From Shewanella carassii (GTDB taxonomy: Bacteria > Pseudomonadota > Gammaproteobacteria > Enterobacterales > Shewanellaceae): a stretch of 64,000 nucleotides of DNA. The stretch spans positions 131,700 to 195,699 of the forward strand of contig NZ_NGVS01000023.1 of the NCBI RefSeq assembly GCF_002777975.1. The letters run 5' to 3'. The notes under the pieces are model-generated. The model worked only from the letters and a program-made list of their open reading frames with translations. It was not told where the DNA came from and did no database searches. The translations under genes were made by a program, and so were the position numbers. Shown one piece after another: positions 8,653 to 18,272 of this stretch. How positions within the stretch are numbered: the stretch's first letter is position 1; each line of letters starts with the position of its first letter.

Positions 8653-10242
8653 ATGATTAAAGATTTTATTTTGCCCGACATAGGCGAAGGTGTTGTCGAG
8701 TGTGAACTGGTGGAATGGTTGGTGGCTGAGGGGGATACCGTCGCCGAAGATCAACCCGTTTGTGATGTGATGACAGACAAGGCTCTGGTGCAAATTCCTG
8801 CGCCTTTCCCCGGTGTTATCAGTAAGCTTTATTACGCCAAAGGTGAAATTGCCAAGGTGCATGAGCCTTTGTATGCCGTGGAAGTAGACGCTGCAGACAG
8901 CGAAGTGCCTGTACCTGTAGCCAGCGCCGATACTGCTGCACAGCCGAGTACTAGTGCTGCAGGTGGTAGCAGCCAGGTGGAAGACTTTATGCTGCCGGAT
9001 ATCGGCGAGGGCATAGTCGAGTGCGAACTGGTGGAGTGGCTGGTCGCAGCAGGCGACACTGTGGTTGAAGATCAACCTATCTGTGATGTAATGACAGACA
9101 AGGCACTAGTGCAAATCCCGGCGATGAAGGCCGGTAAAATAGTCAAGCTGCACTACCGCAAGGGGCAGTTGGCCCAGGTGCATCAGCCTCTGTTTGCCAT
9201 TGAAGTTGCCGCTGAATCCACCAGTGCAGCCGTGGCTCAACCCGCTGCAGCAAGTGCTCCATCAAGCTCAGCCTCTGCCGTCTCTCAAGCCCAGAGCAGC
9301 TCGCAAACTGCCGCCTGCAGTATGGTGCCCCAGGGCAAGGCACTTGCAAGCCCAGCGGTAAGACGTATGGCTCGCAGTCTGGATGTTGATATCGCCAAAG
9401 TGCCTGGCAGCGGCAAAAATGGCCGGGTCTACAAAGAGGATATCGAACGTTTCCTTAAGGGGGCGGCTCCTCAGGTACAAGCCCAAACCCAAACTTTGGC
9501 AGAGGGCCAAGTGCAAGCCAGCAAAACGGCAACGGCAAGCGATAGGGTAGAGCCTATCAAGGGCGTTCGCGCCGTGATGGCGCGGATGATGATGGAGTCT
9601 GTCTCCAGCATTCCGCACTTTACTTATTGCGAAGAGTTGGACTTGACCGAGCTTATCGCCCTTCGTGAAGCGATGAAGGCCAAGTACTCAAATGACGAGC
9701 TCAAGTTGACCATGATGCCTTTCTTTATGAAGGCCATGTCGTTGGCGCTGACCGAGTTTCCGGTGATCAACAGCCGAGTGAACGCCGATTGCACCGAACT
9801 CACCTATCTTGGTCGTCATAACATAGGGATGGCCGTCGACTCCAAGGTCGGTTTGTTGGTGCCCAACGTCAAGGATGTGCAGGATAAGTCGATTCTGGAT
9901 ATCGCCGCCGAAGTGACCCGTCTGACCCAGGCCGCGCGCTCGGGTAGAGTCGCACCTGCCGATCTGAAAGATGGTAGCATCTCCATCTCCAACATAGGCG
10001 CGCTGGGCGGCACTGTGGCAACGCCTATTATCAATAAACCCGAAGTGGCGATTGTGGCCTTGGGTAAGGTGCAAACCCTGCCGCGCTTCAATGCCAAGGG
10101 TAAGGTGGAAGCCCGTAAACTGATGCAGGTCAGTTGGTCTGGTGACCACAGAGTGATAGATGGCGGCACCATTGCCCGCTTCTGTAATCTGTGGAAGCAG
10201 TATCTCGAGCAGCCGCAGGAAATGCTGCTGGCGATGAGATAA
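8653..10242 (+). CDS. bkdB: Branched-chain 2-oxoacid dehydrogenase E2 (dihydrolipoyl acyltransferase) with two lipoyl domains
   Basis: Core enzyme that takes the acyl group from E1 to CoA. Domains in order: lipoyl domain 1 (residues 1-80, lipoylated Lys about 43 in VMTDKALVQI), an Ala/Ser linker, lipoyl domain 2 (about 108-188, Lys about 150 in the same motif), a long Ala/Gln/Ser linker, the E3-binding domain (ASPAVRRMARSLDVDI, about 232-268), and the catalytic domain ending with SGDHRVIDG near 497. Two lipoyl domains is unusual for BCKDH E2, which often has one, but is seen in marine gammaproteobacteria. The two repeat units are nearly identical over about 40 residues. Confidence 0.94.
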   Translation: MIKDFILPDIGEGVVECELVEWLVAEGDTVAEDQPVCDVMTDKALVQIPAPFPGVISKLYYAKGEIAKVHEPLYAVEVDAADSEVPVPVASADTAAQPSTSAAGGSSQVEDFMLPDIGEGIVECELVEWLVAAGDTVVEDQPICDVMTDKALVQIPAMKAGKIVKLHYRKGQLAQVHQPLFAIEVAAESTSAAVAQPAAASAPSSSASAVSQAQSSSQTAACSMVPQGKALASPAVRRMARSLDVDIAKVPGSGKNGRVYKEDIERFLKGAAPQVQAQTQTLAEGQVQASKTATASDRVEPIKGVRAVMARMMMESVSSIPHFTYCEELDLTELIALREAMKAKYSNDELKLTMMPFFMKAMSLALTEFPVINSRVNADCTELTYLGRHNIGMAVDSKVGLLVPNVKDVQDKSILDIAAEVTRLTQAARSGRVAPADLKDGSISISNIGALGGTVATPIINKPEVAIVALGKVQTLPRFNAKGKVEARKLMQVSWSGDHRVIDGGTIARFCNLWKQYLEQPQEMLLAMR

Positions 10243-10250
10243 GATAGAAG

Positions 10251-10275
10251 GCCCCGCAATGCGGGGCTTCGTTTT
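10251..10275 (+). terminator. Terminator of the bkd operon
   Basis: Perfect 7-bp stem GCCCCGC/GCGGGGC with a 3-base loop, followed by TTCGTTTT, 8 bases after the bkdB stop. Confidence 0.85.
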
Positions 10276-10406
10276 AGGTGTGCTTGAGCCGGGCGCCGTT
10301 CAATTGGCTTACAGAATGGCTTTATTTGATCTCGAGCACAAAGTGGTTACGATTTGGTGGCAGATTTCGTATAATCGCCAGCAATATTAGTCGCATTGGG
10401 TCTGTT

Positions 10407-11474
10407 ATGAGTCAGGTAGCACCAAGCATAGAAAATATTCAATATCCTTTCCCGCCCAAACCGGTTCCCTTGTCTGAACAGGAAAAAAGCGAATACAAAG
10501 CCAGGATCAAGCAACTGCTCAAAGAGCAGAATGCGGTGCTGGTTGCCCACTACTATACGGACCCTGAAATTCAGGCTCTGGCCGAGGAAACCGGTGGTTG
10601 TGTCTCCGACTCGCTGGAAATGGCGCGTTTTGGTCGTGATCATCCCGCCAAGACGCTCATCGTTGCTGGGGTTAAGTTCATGGGGGAAACCGCTAAGATC
10701 CTGAGTCCGGAAAAAACCATTCTGATGCCGACTCTGGAAGCCACCTGTTCTCTGGATGTTGGTTGTCCTATTGAGCAGTTCAGTGCCTTCTGCGATGCCC
10801 ATCCGGATCATACGGTAGTGGTCTATGCCAACACATCGGCTGCGGTCAAAGCCCGAGCCGATTGGGTGGTGACTTCCAGCATAGCACTGGAAATCGTGGA
10901 GCACCTGGACAGTGAAGGCAAGAAAATCATCTGGGGGCCAGATCGTCACTTGGGCAGTTATATTGCCAAGCAAACCGGTGCCGAGATGTTGATGTGGCAG
11001 GGCGAGTGTATTGTTCATGATGAATTCAAGGCCAGAGCTTTGCGTCAATTAAAGGCGCAGCACCCGAACGCCGCCATTTTGGTTCACCCTGAATCTCCGG
11101 CGAGTGTGGTGGAAATGGCCGATGCCGTAGGTTCAACCAGTCAGTTGATCAAAGCTGCCCAGACCATGGACAATGATACCTTTATCGTGGCCACCGACAG
11201 AGGCATCTTCTACAAGATGCAACAGGCAGCACCGGGTAAGACCCTGATTGAAGCACCAACCGGCGGTGAAGGCGCCACTTGCCGCAGCTGTGCTCACTGC
11301 CCCTGGATGGCAATGAATGGCCTCAAGGCGATAGCCAGTGCGCTGGAAAATCAGGACAACAGCCAACATGAGATCTTTGTCGATGAAGCGCTGCGTCAAG
11401 GCGCTCTGGTGCCTCTGACTCGAATGCTGGATTTTGCCAAAACCCTCAATATGCAGGTCAAAGGCAACGCCTGA
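10407..11474 (+). CDS. nadA: Quinolinate synthase NadA
   Basis: Condenses iminoaspartate (from NadB) with dihydroxyacetone phosphate to quinolinate in NAD synthesis, using a 4Fe-4S cluster. Cluster and active-site motifs visible: [73 protein letters not shown] and the cysteine-rich [10 protein letters not shown]. Length is 355 residues from the ATG at 10407 ([12 protein letters not shown]). The ORF can be extended 43 codons upstream, but that stretch runs through the probable promoter region and is not NadA-like. Confidence 0.96.
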   Translation: MSQVAPSIENIQYPFPPKPVPLSEQEKSEYKARIKQLLKEQNAVLVAHYYTDPEIQALAEETGGCVSDSLEMARFGRDHPAKTLIVAGVKFMGETAKILSPEKTILMPTLEATCSLDVGCPIEQFSAFCDAHPDHTVVVYANTSAAVKARADWVVTSSIALEIVEHLDSEGKKIIWGPDRHLGSYIAKQTGAEMLMWQGECIVHDEFKARALRQLKAQHPNAAILVHPESPASVVEMADAVGSTSQLIKAAQTMDNDTFIVATDRGIFYKMQQAAPGKTLIEAPTGGEGATCRSCAHCPWMAMNGLKAIASALENQDNSQHEIFVDEALRQGALVPLTRMLDFAKTLNMQVKGNA

Positions 11475-11508
11475 TCAACTCGAATTAATTTTTAATCAAT
11501 GAGTCAAT

Positions 11509-11534
11509 AAAGAGCCTACTTTTGTAGGCTCTTT
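11509..11534 (+). terminator. Terminator after nadA
   Basis: An 11-bp perfect stem (AAAGAGCCTAC / GTAGGCTCTTT) with a TTTT loop, 35 bases after the nadA stop. Confidence 0.85.
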
Positions 11535-11635
11535 ACCCACTTACACGCCAATTCATCGACTATACTTGCCAACAAATACTAAAAATTGTATCTCGTAACG
11601 ATAAATTAGTAAGTTAGCGCATTAAGGGTATATCG

Positions 11636-13636
11636 ATGAAATGGCAATGGATTGAAAATCTTCCTCTGAAACACAAATTTCTCTTGGTCATCCTGCCGCC
11701 TTTCATCGCGGCAACTTTGTTTGGTATTTTACTGTTCAGCGATCGACTATCACTTGCCAATGGTCTGGAGGAAGTGCTGGATCTCAGTGAACTTGCGGTG
11801 GTCAATTCGGCGCTAGTACATGAACTGCAAAAAGAACGCGGCATGAGCGCCGGTTATCTTGGCTCCAAGGGCAAGAGTTTTGCCGACAAATTGCCAAGCC
11901 AGCGGCAACTGACCGACAAACAGTTACAACAATTTAATGAATTTCTGAATAGTCATCAGCTTCCAGCCGATTTTGCTACGGATTTAGCACAGGCCAGAAG
12001 CAGCATTGCCCGCTTGAGAGAAATTCGTAGCCAAGTGGACAGGTTAACCATCACGGTTGCCGAAGAGGTCGCTTTCTATACCGAATTGAATAAATTGTTG
12101 CTGTCGATTGTCGACCTCAGTGTTCAGAAAGGGGGCGATCAGCAAATCGCCATTAAGGCCGCCGCTTTTTCAGCATTTTTACAGATGAAGGAACGCGCTG
12201 GTATTGAACGAGCGGTACTCAGCTCCACCTTTGGCCACAGTGAATTCAAACCCGGAGTATATCGCAAATTTATCACTCTGGTTTCAGAGCAAAACGCTTA
12301 CCAGGAAAGGTTTGTGGCCTTGGCGGATGAAGCCGCTCTCAAAGATTTACAGATCTTGCAGGCGCAAGCCGCAGTGGCCGAGGTTACTCGGTTGAGAGAG
12401 TTGGCTTTTGGGCAAAAAGCCGAGGACCTCAGATCCCAATCGCCGGAAACTTGGTTTAATCAGTCTACCGCCCGAATTAACCTGTTACATGAATTTGAGC
12501 AGAAGCTGTCGGATAAACTGCTGGCCGAGACCTTGCACAAACAACAAAATGCGGCCAATCAAACCTGGATAGTTCTGGGGATTATGGTGATAGGACTGAT
12601 CATTGTCAGTCTTGTTTCCAGCATCATTCTTAAATATCTACACGGGAGTTTGCGGGAGTTGCATCGTGGTGTGACCCGTGCCCGGGCAGATTATGATTTG
12701 AGTGTGCGTTTACCCCATACAGGGAAAGATGAATTTGGCGAGCTGGCCGAGTCTTTCAACAGTATGATGACCGACTTTGAACAGGTAATACTGCGCGTCC
12801 GCTCCAGCAGCAAGACTCTGCTGGGAGTGGTGCAACAGATGGAACAACACTCAACCCAGATGCAGGCCGATGTAGCTGTTGGCTACAGTGAGACAGAACA
12901 GGTGGCATCGGCGATGACAGAAATGAGTTCCACCGTACAGGAAATTGCCTCGAATGCGGTAAGGGCTTCGGAAGCGTCTAATCAAGCCAGTACAGAGGCC
13001 AGGGAAGGGAGCCTGGAAGTGGGACGCACTGCATCGGCTATCAGTGAGCTGGCTGATGAGATCAGTTTTGCTGCCGATGCTATCTCAGAGCTAGATAAGG
13101 ATATTCACGGTATCGTCAGTGTGCTTGAGGTTATCAGCGGGATTGCCGAGCAGACCAATCTTTTGGCCCTGAATGCAGCCATTGAAGCTGCACGCGCCGG
13201 TGAGATGGGCCGCGGCTTTGCCGTGGTGGCCGATGAGGTGCGTAATCTGGCACAGCGGGCGCAATCCTCTACCGAGGATATCCGTAACATGACAGAAAGA
13301 CTCAAACAGGGCGCCGAAGTGGCGGTAGCCGCCATTACCAAAGGCAAGACGCAAGCGGGTACCAGCGTCAATGAAGCCAATCGCGCCGGAGAAGAGCTCA
13401 GACGCATAGTTGAGCACGTGGAAGTAATCGACAGTATGAATGAGCAGATAGCTGCCGCGACCCACGAGCAATCGGCCGTATCTGAAGAGGTGAACCGCAA
13501 TGCGATGAAGATCAGCGATATTTATCGCAATACTCAGGATATTGCCAATGAACTGGGCAAACTCAACGAACTGCTGGTCAAAGATGCCAATAGAATGAGT
13601 GATGAAGTGAGTAAATTCAGGCTCAATGAACATTGA
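11636..13636 (+). CDS. Methyl-accepting chemotaxis protein with a nitrate/nitrite-sensing (NIT) domain
   Basis: Inner-membrane chemoreceptor. A membrane helix at about residues 15-35 ([20 protein letters not shown]) is followed by a long helical periplasmic domain of about 260 residues. Its start, [21 protein letters not shown], is the NIT-domain signature; the family senses nitrate and nitrite. A second helix (about 308-328), a HAMP domain ([22 protein letters not shown]) and the signalling domain with the conserved hairpin [19 protein letters not shown] near 504 follow. There is no C-terminal CheR-binding pentapeptide; it ends FRLNEH. Single gene, not in a che operon. Ligand is inferred from the domain only. 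Confidence 0.9.
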   Translation: MKWQWIENLPLKHKFLLVILPPFIAATLFGILLFSDRLSLANGLEEVLDLSELAVVNSALVHELQKERGMSAGYLGSKGKSFADKLPSQRQLTDKQLQQFNEFLNSHQLPADFATDLAQARSSIARLREIRSQVDRLTITVAEEVAFYTELNKLLLSIVDLSVQKGGDQQIAIKAAAFSAFLQMKERAGIERAVLSSTFGHSEFKPGVYRKFITLVSEQNAYQERFVALADEAALKDLQILQAQAAVAEVTRLRELAFGQKAEDLRSQSPETWFNQSTARINLLHEFEQKLSDKLLAETLHKQQNAANQTWIVLGIMVIGLIIVSLVSSIILKYLHGSLRELHRGVTRARADYDLSVRLPHTGKDEFGELAESFNSMMTDFEQVILRVRSSSKTLLGVVQQMEQHSTQMQADVAVGYSETEQVASAMTEMSSTVQEIASNAVRASEASNQASTEAREGSLEVGRTASAISELADEISFAADAISELDKDIHGIVSVLEVISGIAEQTNLLALNAAIEAARAGEMGRGFAVVADEVRNLAQRAQSSTEDIRNMTERLKQGAEVAVAAITKGKTQAGTSVNEANRAGEELRRIVEHVEVIDSMNEQIAAATHEQSAVSEEVNRNAMKISDIYRNTQDIANELGKLNELLVKDANRMSDEVSKFRLNEH

Positions 13637-13700
13637 TTGAACCATTTATGAACCGTACTGCTCAGCAAATGCGCAAACGGAGATTAAGGCGGATTTTTGC

Positions 13701-13729
13701 TTGACCGGAATCCTCCTTTTGCGTAAAGT
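13701..13729 (+). promoter_or_regulatory. Promoter of the first tRNA-Ser gene
   Basis: TTGACC (13701-13706), a 17-base spacer and TAAAGT (13724-13729), about 75 bases before the tRNA. It differs from the three downstream copies, which share a different promoter sequence. Confidence 0.65.
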
Positions 13730-13802
13730 ACCGCTCCATCAAGGGGATAGAGATTTGTCTCTTGGTGAATGTGCTGATACGCACAGTAAATAGTATCGAT
13801 GC

Positions 13803-13890
13803 GGTGAGGTGTCCGAGTGGCTGAAGGAGCACGCCTGGAAAGTGTGTATACGGCAACGTATCGAGGGTTCGAATCCCTCCTTCACCGCCA
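13803..13890 (+). tRNA. tRNA-Ser(GGA), copy 1
   Basis: An 88-base class II tRNA with encoded CCA. GGTGAGG at the 5' end pairs with CTTCACC at the 3' end; the anticodon loop is CTGGAAA (GGA). There is a variable arm and the T-loop GTTCGAATC. It is nearly identical to the E. coli tRNA-Ser(GGA). Confidence 0.97.
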
Positions 13891-14061
13891 AATTTAGACG
13901 ACGGGGTTCAGTTTAGGCTGAACCCCGTTTTCGTTTGTTTAGAAATAAACTCATGAGTTTATTTCTTGTAGAACATTGACATGTTCGGGGTAGTGGCTCC
14001 GGTTGACTTAATCGTGTAAGGCTAAAAACCCAGCGAACGGATGGTAATGCACGATAAAGCA

Positions 14062-14090
14062 TTGACCCGGCCTTTGGAGTTCTCTATAGT
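14062..14090 (+). promoter_or_regulatory. Promoter of tRNA-Ser copy 2
   Basis: TTGACC, a 17-base spacer and TATAGT, followed by a GC-rich discriminator (ACCGCCCCG) typical of stable-RNA promoters under stringent control. The same sequence recurs 320 and 640 bases on. Confidence 0.8.
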
Positions 14091-14122
14091 ACCGCCCCGT
14101 TGAGACGCAATGTCCAACGTAC

Positions 14123-14210
14123 GGTGAGGTGTCCGAGTGGCTGAAGGAGCACGCCTGGAAAGTGTGTATACGGCAACGTATCGAGGGTTCGAATCCCTCC
14201 TTCACCGCCA
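14123..14210 (+). tRNA. tRNA-Ser(GGA), copy 2
   Basis: Identical by eye to copy 1 over all 88 bases, with CCA encoded. It has its own promoter at 14062-14090 and a hairpin terminator after it. Confidence 0.97.
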
Positions 14211-14381
14211 AATTTAGACGACGGGGTTCAGTTTAGGCTGAACCCCGTTTTCGTTTGTTTAGAAATAAACTCATGAGTTTATTTCTTGTAGAACATTGAC
14301 ATGTTCGGGGTAGTGGCTCCGGTTGACTTAATCGTGTAAGGCTAAAAACCCAGCGAACGGATGGTAATGCACGATAAAGCA

Positions 14382-14410
14382 TTGACCCGGCCTTTGGAGT
14401 TCTCTATAGT
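14382..14410 (+). promoter_or_regulatory. Promoter of tRNA-Ser copy 3
   Basis: Exact repeat of the copy 2 promoter (TTGACC, 17 bases, TATAGT, GC-rich discriminator). Confidence 0.8.
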
Positions 14411-14442
14411 ACCGCCCCGTTGAGACGCAATGTCCAACGTAC

Positions 14443-14530
14443 GGTGAGGTGTCCGAGTGGCTGAAGGAGCACGCCTGGAAAGTGTGTATACGGCAACGTA
14501 TCGAGGGTTCGAATCCCTCCTTCACCGCCA
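14443..14530 (+). tRNA. tRNA-Ser(GGA), copy 3
   Basis: Identical by eye to copies 1 and 2, with anticodon GGA and encoded CCA. Confidence 0.97.
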
Positions 14531-14701
14531 AATTTAGACGACGGGGTTCAGTTTAGGCTGAACCCCGTTTTCGTTTGTTTAGAAATAAACTCATGAGTTT
14601 ATTTCTTGTAGAACATTGACATGTTCGGGGTAGTGGCTCCGGTTGACTTAATCGTGTAAGGCTAAAAACCCAGCGAACGGATGGTAATGCACGATAAAGC
14701 A

Positions 14702-14730
14702 TTGACCCGGCCTTTGGAGTTCTCTATAGT
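14702..14730 (+). promoter_or_regulatory. Promoter of tRNA-Ser copy 4
   Basis: Third exact repeat of the TTGACC / 17-base / TATAGT promoter. Confidence 0.8.
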
Positions 14731-14762
14731 ACCGCCCCGTTGAGACGCAATGTCCAACGTAC

Positions 14763-14850
14763 GGTGAGGTGTCCGAGTGGCTGAAGGAGCACGCCTGGAA
14801 AGTGTGTATACGGCAACGTATCGAGGGTTCGAATCCCTCCTTCACCGCCA
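14763..14850 (+). tRNA. tRNA-Ser(GGA), copy 4
   Basis: Same 88-base gene. What follows it differs from the other units, marking the right end of the tandem array. Confidence 0.97.
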
Positions 14851-14861
14851 GATTTTGATAA

Positions 14862-14893
14862 CGGGATCCAGTCTTAACTGGGTCCCGTTTTTC
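14862..14893 (+). terminator. Terminator after the last tRNA-Ser
   Basis: ACGGGATCCAG pairs with CTGGGTCCCGT (one mismatch) and is followed by TTTTTCG. It is analogous to, but not identical with, the hairpins in the repeated spacers. The remaining 210 bases up to aspC hold nothing else I can identify. Confidence 0.7.
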
Positions 14894-15105
14894 GTTTCCG
14901 AACCTAGCTGACATCACAGCTAGGCGGAAGCCATCGGTAGCGCATTTCGTTGTCATATCCATGATAAATTTCCTTTCTGAGTGAATATCTTTCAATTAAT
15001 AAATTAAATGACTCAGAATCTGCCAAGGAGACTATAACCAGACTGAGGACAGTGGTATAAATGGAACCAATTTGTCCCTACATGTCCAATTACAGGAAAG
15101 TTGTC

Positions 15106-16299
15106 ATGATTTTTTCTCAGATTACCGCCGCGCCGGCCGACCCCATTCTTGGTTTAACCGAGGCTTTCAAAGCCGATCCCCGCACAGATAAAGTCAACCT
15201 GGGGGTTGGCATCTATAAGGATGAGGCAGGCCAGACTCCGGTACTCAAGTCGGTTAAGTTGGCGGAGGCCAAGTTGCTCGAAGAGGAAAAGACCAAGAGC
15301 TATCTCGGTATCGAAGGGGTTGCCCTGTATAATCAAGCGGTTCAGCAATTGCTGTTCGGTAAAGACAGCGCCATTATCGCCGATGGCCGGGCGGTAACAG
15401 CTCAAGCTCCGGGTGGTACCGGCTCGCTGCGGGTTGCTGCAGAGTTTGTCCTGAGCAACACTGACAGCAAAACCATCTGGATCAGCAACCCAACCTGGGC
15501 CAACCACAAGAATATTTTCGAAACCGCCGGGCTTGAGATCAAAGAGTACAGCTATTATCAGGCAGAAACCCATGATCTCGACTTCGATGCCATGATGACA
15601 GATCTGCAACAGGCGAGTGAAGGGGATCTTGTGCTGCTGCATGGCTGTTGCCATAACCCGACCGGCATCGATCTGAATATGAGTCAATGGCAACAAGTTG
15701 CCAAACTGTGCGCCGATAAAGGCTTGGTGCCCCTGTTTGACTTTGCTTATCAAGGCTTTGGCACTGGAATTGAAGAAGATGCCCAGGGACTTAGAGCCGT
15801 AGCCGCCATGGTGCCTGAGCTGCTGGTTGCCAACTCCTTCTCGAAAAACTTCGGTCTCTATAACGAGCGCATCGGCGCCGTGACTCTGGTGGCTAAAGAC
15901 AGCGAGTGCGCTGCCCGGGCTTTCAGTCAGGTTAAGCGTACCATTCGCGCCAACTACTCCAACCCGCCGGCTCATGGTGCCATGATTGTCAGCACTATTC
16001 TCAACGACGGTGAACTCAATGCCCTGTGGCAGCAAGAGTTGACCGAAATGCGCCAGCGCATAGCCAGCATGAGAACCCTGTTCGTTGAGAGCCTCAAGGC
16101 CGAAGGCGTCGATCGCGACTTCAGTTTCATTTCTCGTCAAAACGGTATGTTCAGCTTCTCAGGCCTCAACAAAGAACAAGTTGCCAGGCTCAAAGATGAG
16201 TTCGGCGTCTACATCGTCGGCTCCGGCCGTATCAGTGTTGCCGGCATGACCAAGACCAATATGCCGGTTATCTGCAAGGCGATAGCCAAGGTGCTCTAA
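15106..16299 (+). CDS. aspC: Aspartate/aromatic aminotransferase (AspC/TyrB family)
   Basis: PLP-dependent class I aminotransferase that transfers the amino group between aspartate (or aromatic amino acids) and 2-oxoglutarate. At 397 residues it closely follows E. coli Asp[13 protein letters not shown] at the N-terminus, [21 protein letters not shown], the PLP-binding Lys (about 247) in [27 protein letters not shown], and the C-terminal [10 protein letters not shown] with the substrate Arg in GRISVAG. The start is the ATG at 15106 behind ACAGGAAAG; an upstream in-frame ATG at 15061 would add 15 unlikely residues. Whether Asp or aromatic substrates dominate cannot be told from sequence alone. 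Confidence 0.92.
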   Translation: MIFSQITAAPADPILGLTEAFKADPRTDKVNLGVGIYKDEAGQTPVLKSVKLAEAKLLEEEKTKSYLGIEGVALYNQAVQQLLFGKDSAIIADGRAVTAQAPGGTGSLRVAAEFVLSNTDSKTIWISNPTWANHKNIFETAGLEIKEYSYYQAETHDLDFDAMMTDLQQASEGDLVLLHGCCHNPTGIDLNMSQWQQVAKLCADKGLVPLFDFAYQGFGTGIEEDAQGLRAVAAMVPELLVANSFSKNFGLYNERIGAVTLVAKDSECAARAFSQVKRTIRANYSNPPAHGAMIVSTILNDGELNALWQQELTEMRQRIASMRTLFVESLKAEGVDRDFSFISRQNGMFSFSGLNKEQVARLKDEFGVYIVGSGRISVAGMTKTNMPVICKAIAKVL

Positions 16300-16320
16300 G
16301 CCTGCTAGGTTTTGCCTCAT

Positions 16321-16356
16321 ACGTAAAAAGGACAGCTGCGGCTGTCCTTTTTACGT
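16321..16356. terminator. Bidirectional terminator between aspC and the YvcK-like gene
   Basis: A perfect 16-bp inverted repeat (16321-16336 with 16341-16356) with a TGCG loop. A-rich and T-rich flanks within the stem make it usable from both convergent genes. Confidence 0.85.
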
Positions 16357-16391
16357 ATCCGGGCACAAAAGCCGGTGTTAAAAAATGTTGC

Positions 16392-17294
16392 TCAGGCAAT
16401 GAGTTTCTTCGGCTGCAGAGCCTGCACCAGTGCGCTGATCAGGGCGTCTCTGTCGTGGCAACCACTCTGGATTGGGTCGGCAAGCGGCGAGCGATAAATC
16501 AATCCTTCCTGCGCAGGCTGACCATGACACAGCACGGCATCGATACGCCCCGGGCCTATCAGCTGCTGACACCAGTCCAGTTTGGCATTGAGGCTGAGTT
16601 CACCGGCTACGGACGATTCGGGTTTCAGATTGTCGATAAACACCACCTTGGCGGCGCTGTTTTTAATAGCGGTAGCCAATTCGGGCAACAGTAAAGGCGG
16701 CATCAAGCTGGTGAGAAAGCTTCCTGGGCTTAAGATGATCAGTTCTGCAGCGTTCAATGCAGCCACGGCTTCTTCGGTGGCCTTTACCATAGGTTCAAGA
16801 TTCATTGCGACGGGCCGCTCTGCCATGCTGTCGACCTCCAGTTCGCCAAACACCTTACAGCCGGAGACATCGAGTGCAAAAAGGTGAGTCGGTTGCTCTG
16901 ACATGGGGTAAAGACGGGTCTCAATTTTGAGTAAACCGCGGATGAGATTAATAGCCTCAAGCGGCCGGACGCAGAGCTGATCCAACGCAGTCAGGATAAG
17001 ATTGCCCAGATTATGGCCATTGAGCTCATCCTGACTGTTGAATCTGTATTCAAACAACAGTGAGCCAACAGAGGGCTTATGGGCCAACTGGCTGAGACAG
17101 TTACGCAGATCGCCCCAGGCAATACAGTCATTGCTATTCCTTAATCTACCTGTACTGCCACCATTATCGGTTGTCGCCACTATGCCGGTGAGGTGGTTTC
17201 CCAGAAACGCTAAAGCCGACAGCACTCGTCCTAATCCATGGCCACCGCCTATGGCAACAACTTGCCGATATTGACTGAATAACTGCGCTTGCAT
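16392..17294 (-). CDS. YvcK/CofD-like family protein (gluconeogenesis-factor-like)
   Basis: 300-residue Rossmann-type protein of the YvcK branch of the CofD family. In Bacillus, YvcK is a UDP-sugar-binding regulator of cell-wall synthesis on gluconeogenic carbon; the role in this lineage is unproven. Visible motifs are VAIGGGHGLGRVLSAL at the N-terminus, GIVATTDNGGSTGRLR, WGDLRNCL, GHNLGNLILTAL and LSPGSFLTSLMPPLLLPE. The start is the ATG at 17292-17294 behind CAAGGATCCGC; the ORF extends 36 codons further upstream without family similarity. Divergent from the Bax-like gene, leaving about 150 bases for two promoters. Confidence 0.83.
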   Translation of the reverse strand: MQAQLFSQYRQVVAIGGGHGLGRVLSALAFLGNHLTGIVATTDNGGSTGRLRNSNDCIAWGDLRNCLSQLAHKPSVGSLLFEYRFNSQDELNGHNLGNLILTALDQLCVRPLEAINLIRGLLKIETRLYPMSEQPTHLFALDVSGCKVFGELEVDSMAERPVAMNLEPMVKATEEAVAALNAAELIILSPGSFLTSLMPPLLLPELATAIKNSAAKVVFIDNLKPESSVAGELSLNAKLDWCQQLIGPGRIDAVLCHGQPAQEGLIYRSPLADPIQSGCHDRDALISALVQALQPKKLIA

Positions 17295-17444
17295 AGCGGA
17301 TCCTTGCTGCGATTTGAAACCTTTACATTCTACATTAGTGGGGGAAAGCTGCCAGCGACTGATTTTGTGAAAAGTGATATCTGACATATAATGCGCGGAC
17401 ATTTTTCCCTCGACCTTTGGGCAATAAGCAAAAGGAAAGACTGA

Positions 17445-18272
17445 TTGAAAACCGGAAAACTTGGCTCATTTACCCTGGCACTGGCTTTGGTGATCCTGTC
17501 GGTATTGGCTCTGAGAGTGTATTTGATACCCAGTTTGAAAACCACCGAGCAGACTTCAGCGCCACTGATGAAGAACCAATTGGGTGTCAGTTTGATCCCC
17601 GATTTCAGCAGTATCAGTGTTGTCAGCGACAAGAAACAGGCGTTTTTTGACTTCCTGCGTCCGGCCGTGCGAAAGCAAAACAACATCATCGCCGAGGAGC
17701 GTAAATTCCTCGAGCAGGTGCAAAAACACCTGCAAAACCAGCATCAGCTTAATGAAGCCGAGCAGTATCGTATTCAGCGTCTGGCGGAAAAGTATCAATA
17801 TGCCATGCGTGCCATCGACAGTGACAGCATCAATAAGTTATTACGCCGAGTCGATGTGATCCCTGAATCCATGGTACTTATTCAGGCGGCCAATGAAACT
17901 GGCTGGGGCAGCTCACGCTTTGCCCGCGAAGGACTGAACTTCTTCGGTCAGTGGTGTTTCAAGAAAGGCTGCGGCTTGGTACCACAATCGCGTACCGAAG
18001 GTATGTCCCATGAGGTTGCGGTATTCAAATCGGTCGATGATTCGGTGGCTTCCTATATGCGCAATCTTAATTCCAATGCTGCCTATTCATTATTTCGCTC
18101 CATTCGCGCCGATCTGCGTAGTCAGCATGAGCCGCTGACCGCTGAAAAGCTGGTTTATGGTCTGGTGAATTATTCCGAGCGCCAGGAAGCCTATATTGAC
18201 GAATTGCTCGATATGCTGCGTCACAACGAAGAATATTTGGTGGAAAACCATGTCGAAAAAACTGCTGTTTAG
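17445..18272 (+). CDS. Bax-like glucosaminidase-domain protein
   Basis: 275-residue exported protein with an N-terminal membrane anchor (about residues 9-29, FTLALALVILSVLALRVYL) and a C-terminal glucosaminidase domain like E. coli Bax, presumed to cut peptidoglycan. The catalytic Glu is in QAANETGWGSSRFA; NFFGQWCFKKGCG and VASYMRNLNSNAAY follow. Start TTG at 17445 behind AAAGGAAAG; no ATG lies near. It overlaps the next gene by 23 bases, so the two are co-translated. Confidence 0.85.
   Translation: MKTGKLGSFTLALALVILSVLALRVYLIPSLKTTEQTSAPLMKNQLGVSLIPDFSSISVVSDKKQAFFDFLRPAVRKQNNIIAEERKFLEQVQKHLQNQHQLNEAEQYRIQRLAEKYQYAMRAIDSDSINKLLRRVDVIPESMVLIQAANETGWGSSRFAREGLNFFGQWCFKKGCGLVPQSRTEGMSHEVAVFKSVDDSVASYMRNLNSNAAYSLFRSIRADLRSQHEPLTAEKLVYGLVNYSERQEAYIDELLDMLRHNEEYLVENHVEKTAV

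Larger units (their letters stand above)
13803..14850 (+). repeat. Four-copy tandem tRNA-Ser array, 320-bp period
   Basis: The tRNA starts are at 13803, 14123, 14443 and 14763, exactly 320 bases apart. By eye, the 232-base spacers after copies 1, 2 and 3 are identical, including a hairpin (ACGGGGTTCAG... CTGAACCCCGT) and a full promoter. So each downstream copy is an independent transcription unit made by recent tandem duplication. After copy 4 the sequence diverges. Confidence 0.95.

Noticed and set aside
13803..14850. CRISPR-like repeat array
   Set aside because: The 320-bp units are whole tRNA transcription units; there are no short repeats with unique spacers. No CRISPR array or cas gene was seen in the window.
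14008..14995. Three minus-strand open frames of 67-115 codons reading MAVKEGFEPSIRC...
   Set aside because: They are antisense to the tRNA-Ser genes and repeat with them; this peptide is a well-known artefact of tRNA-Ser loci.
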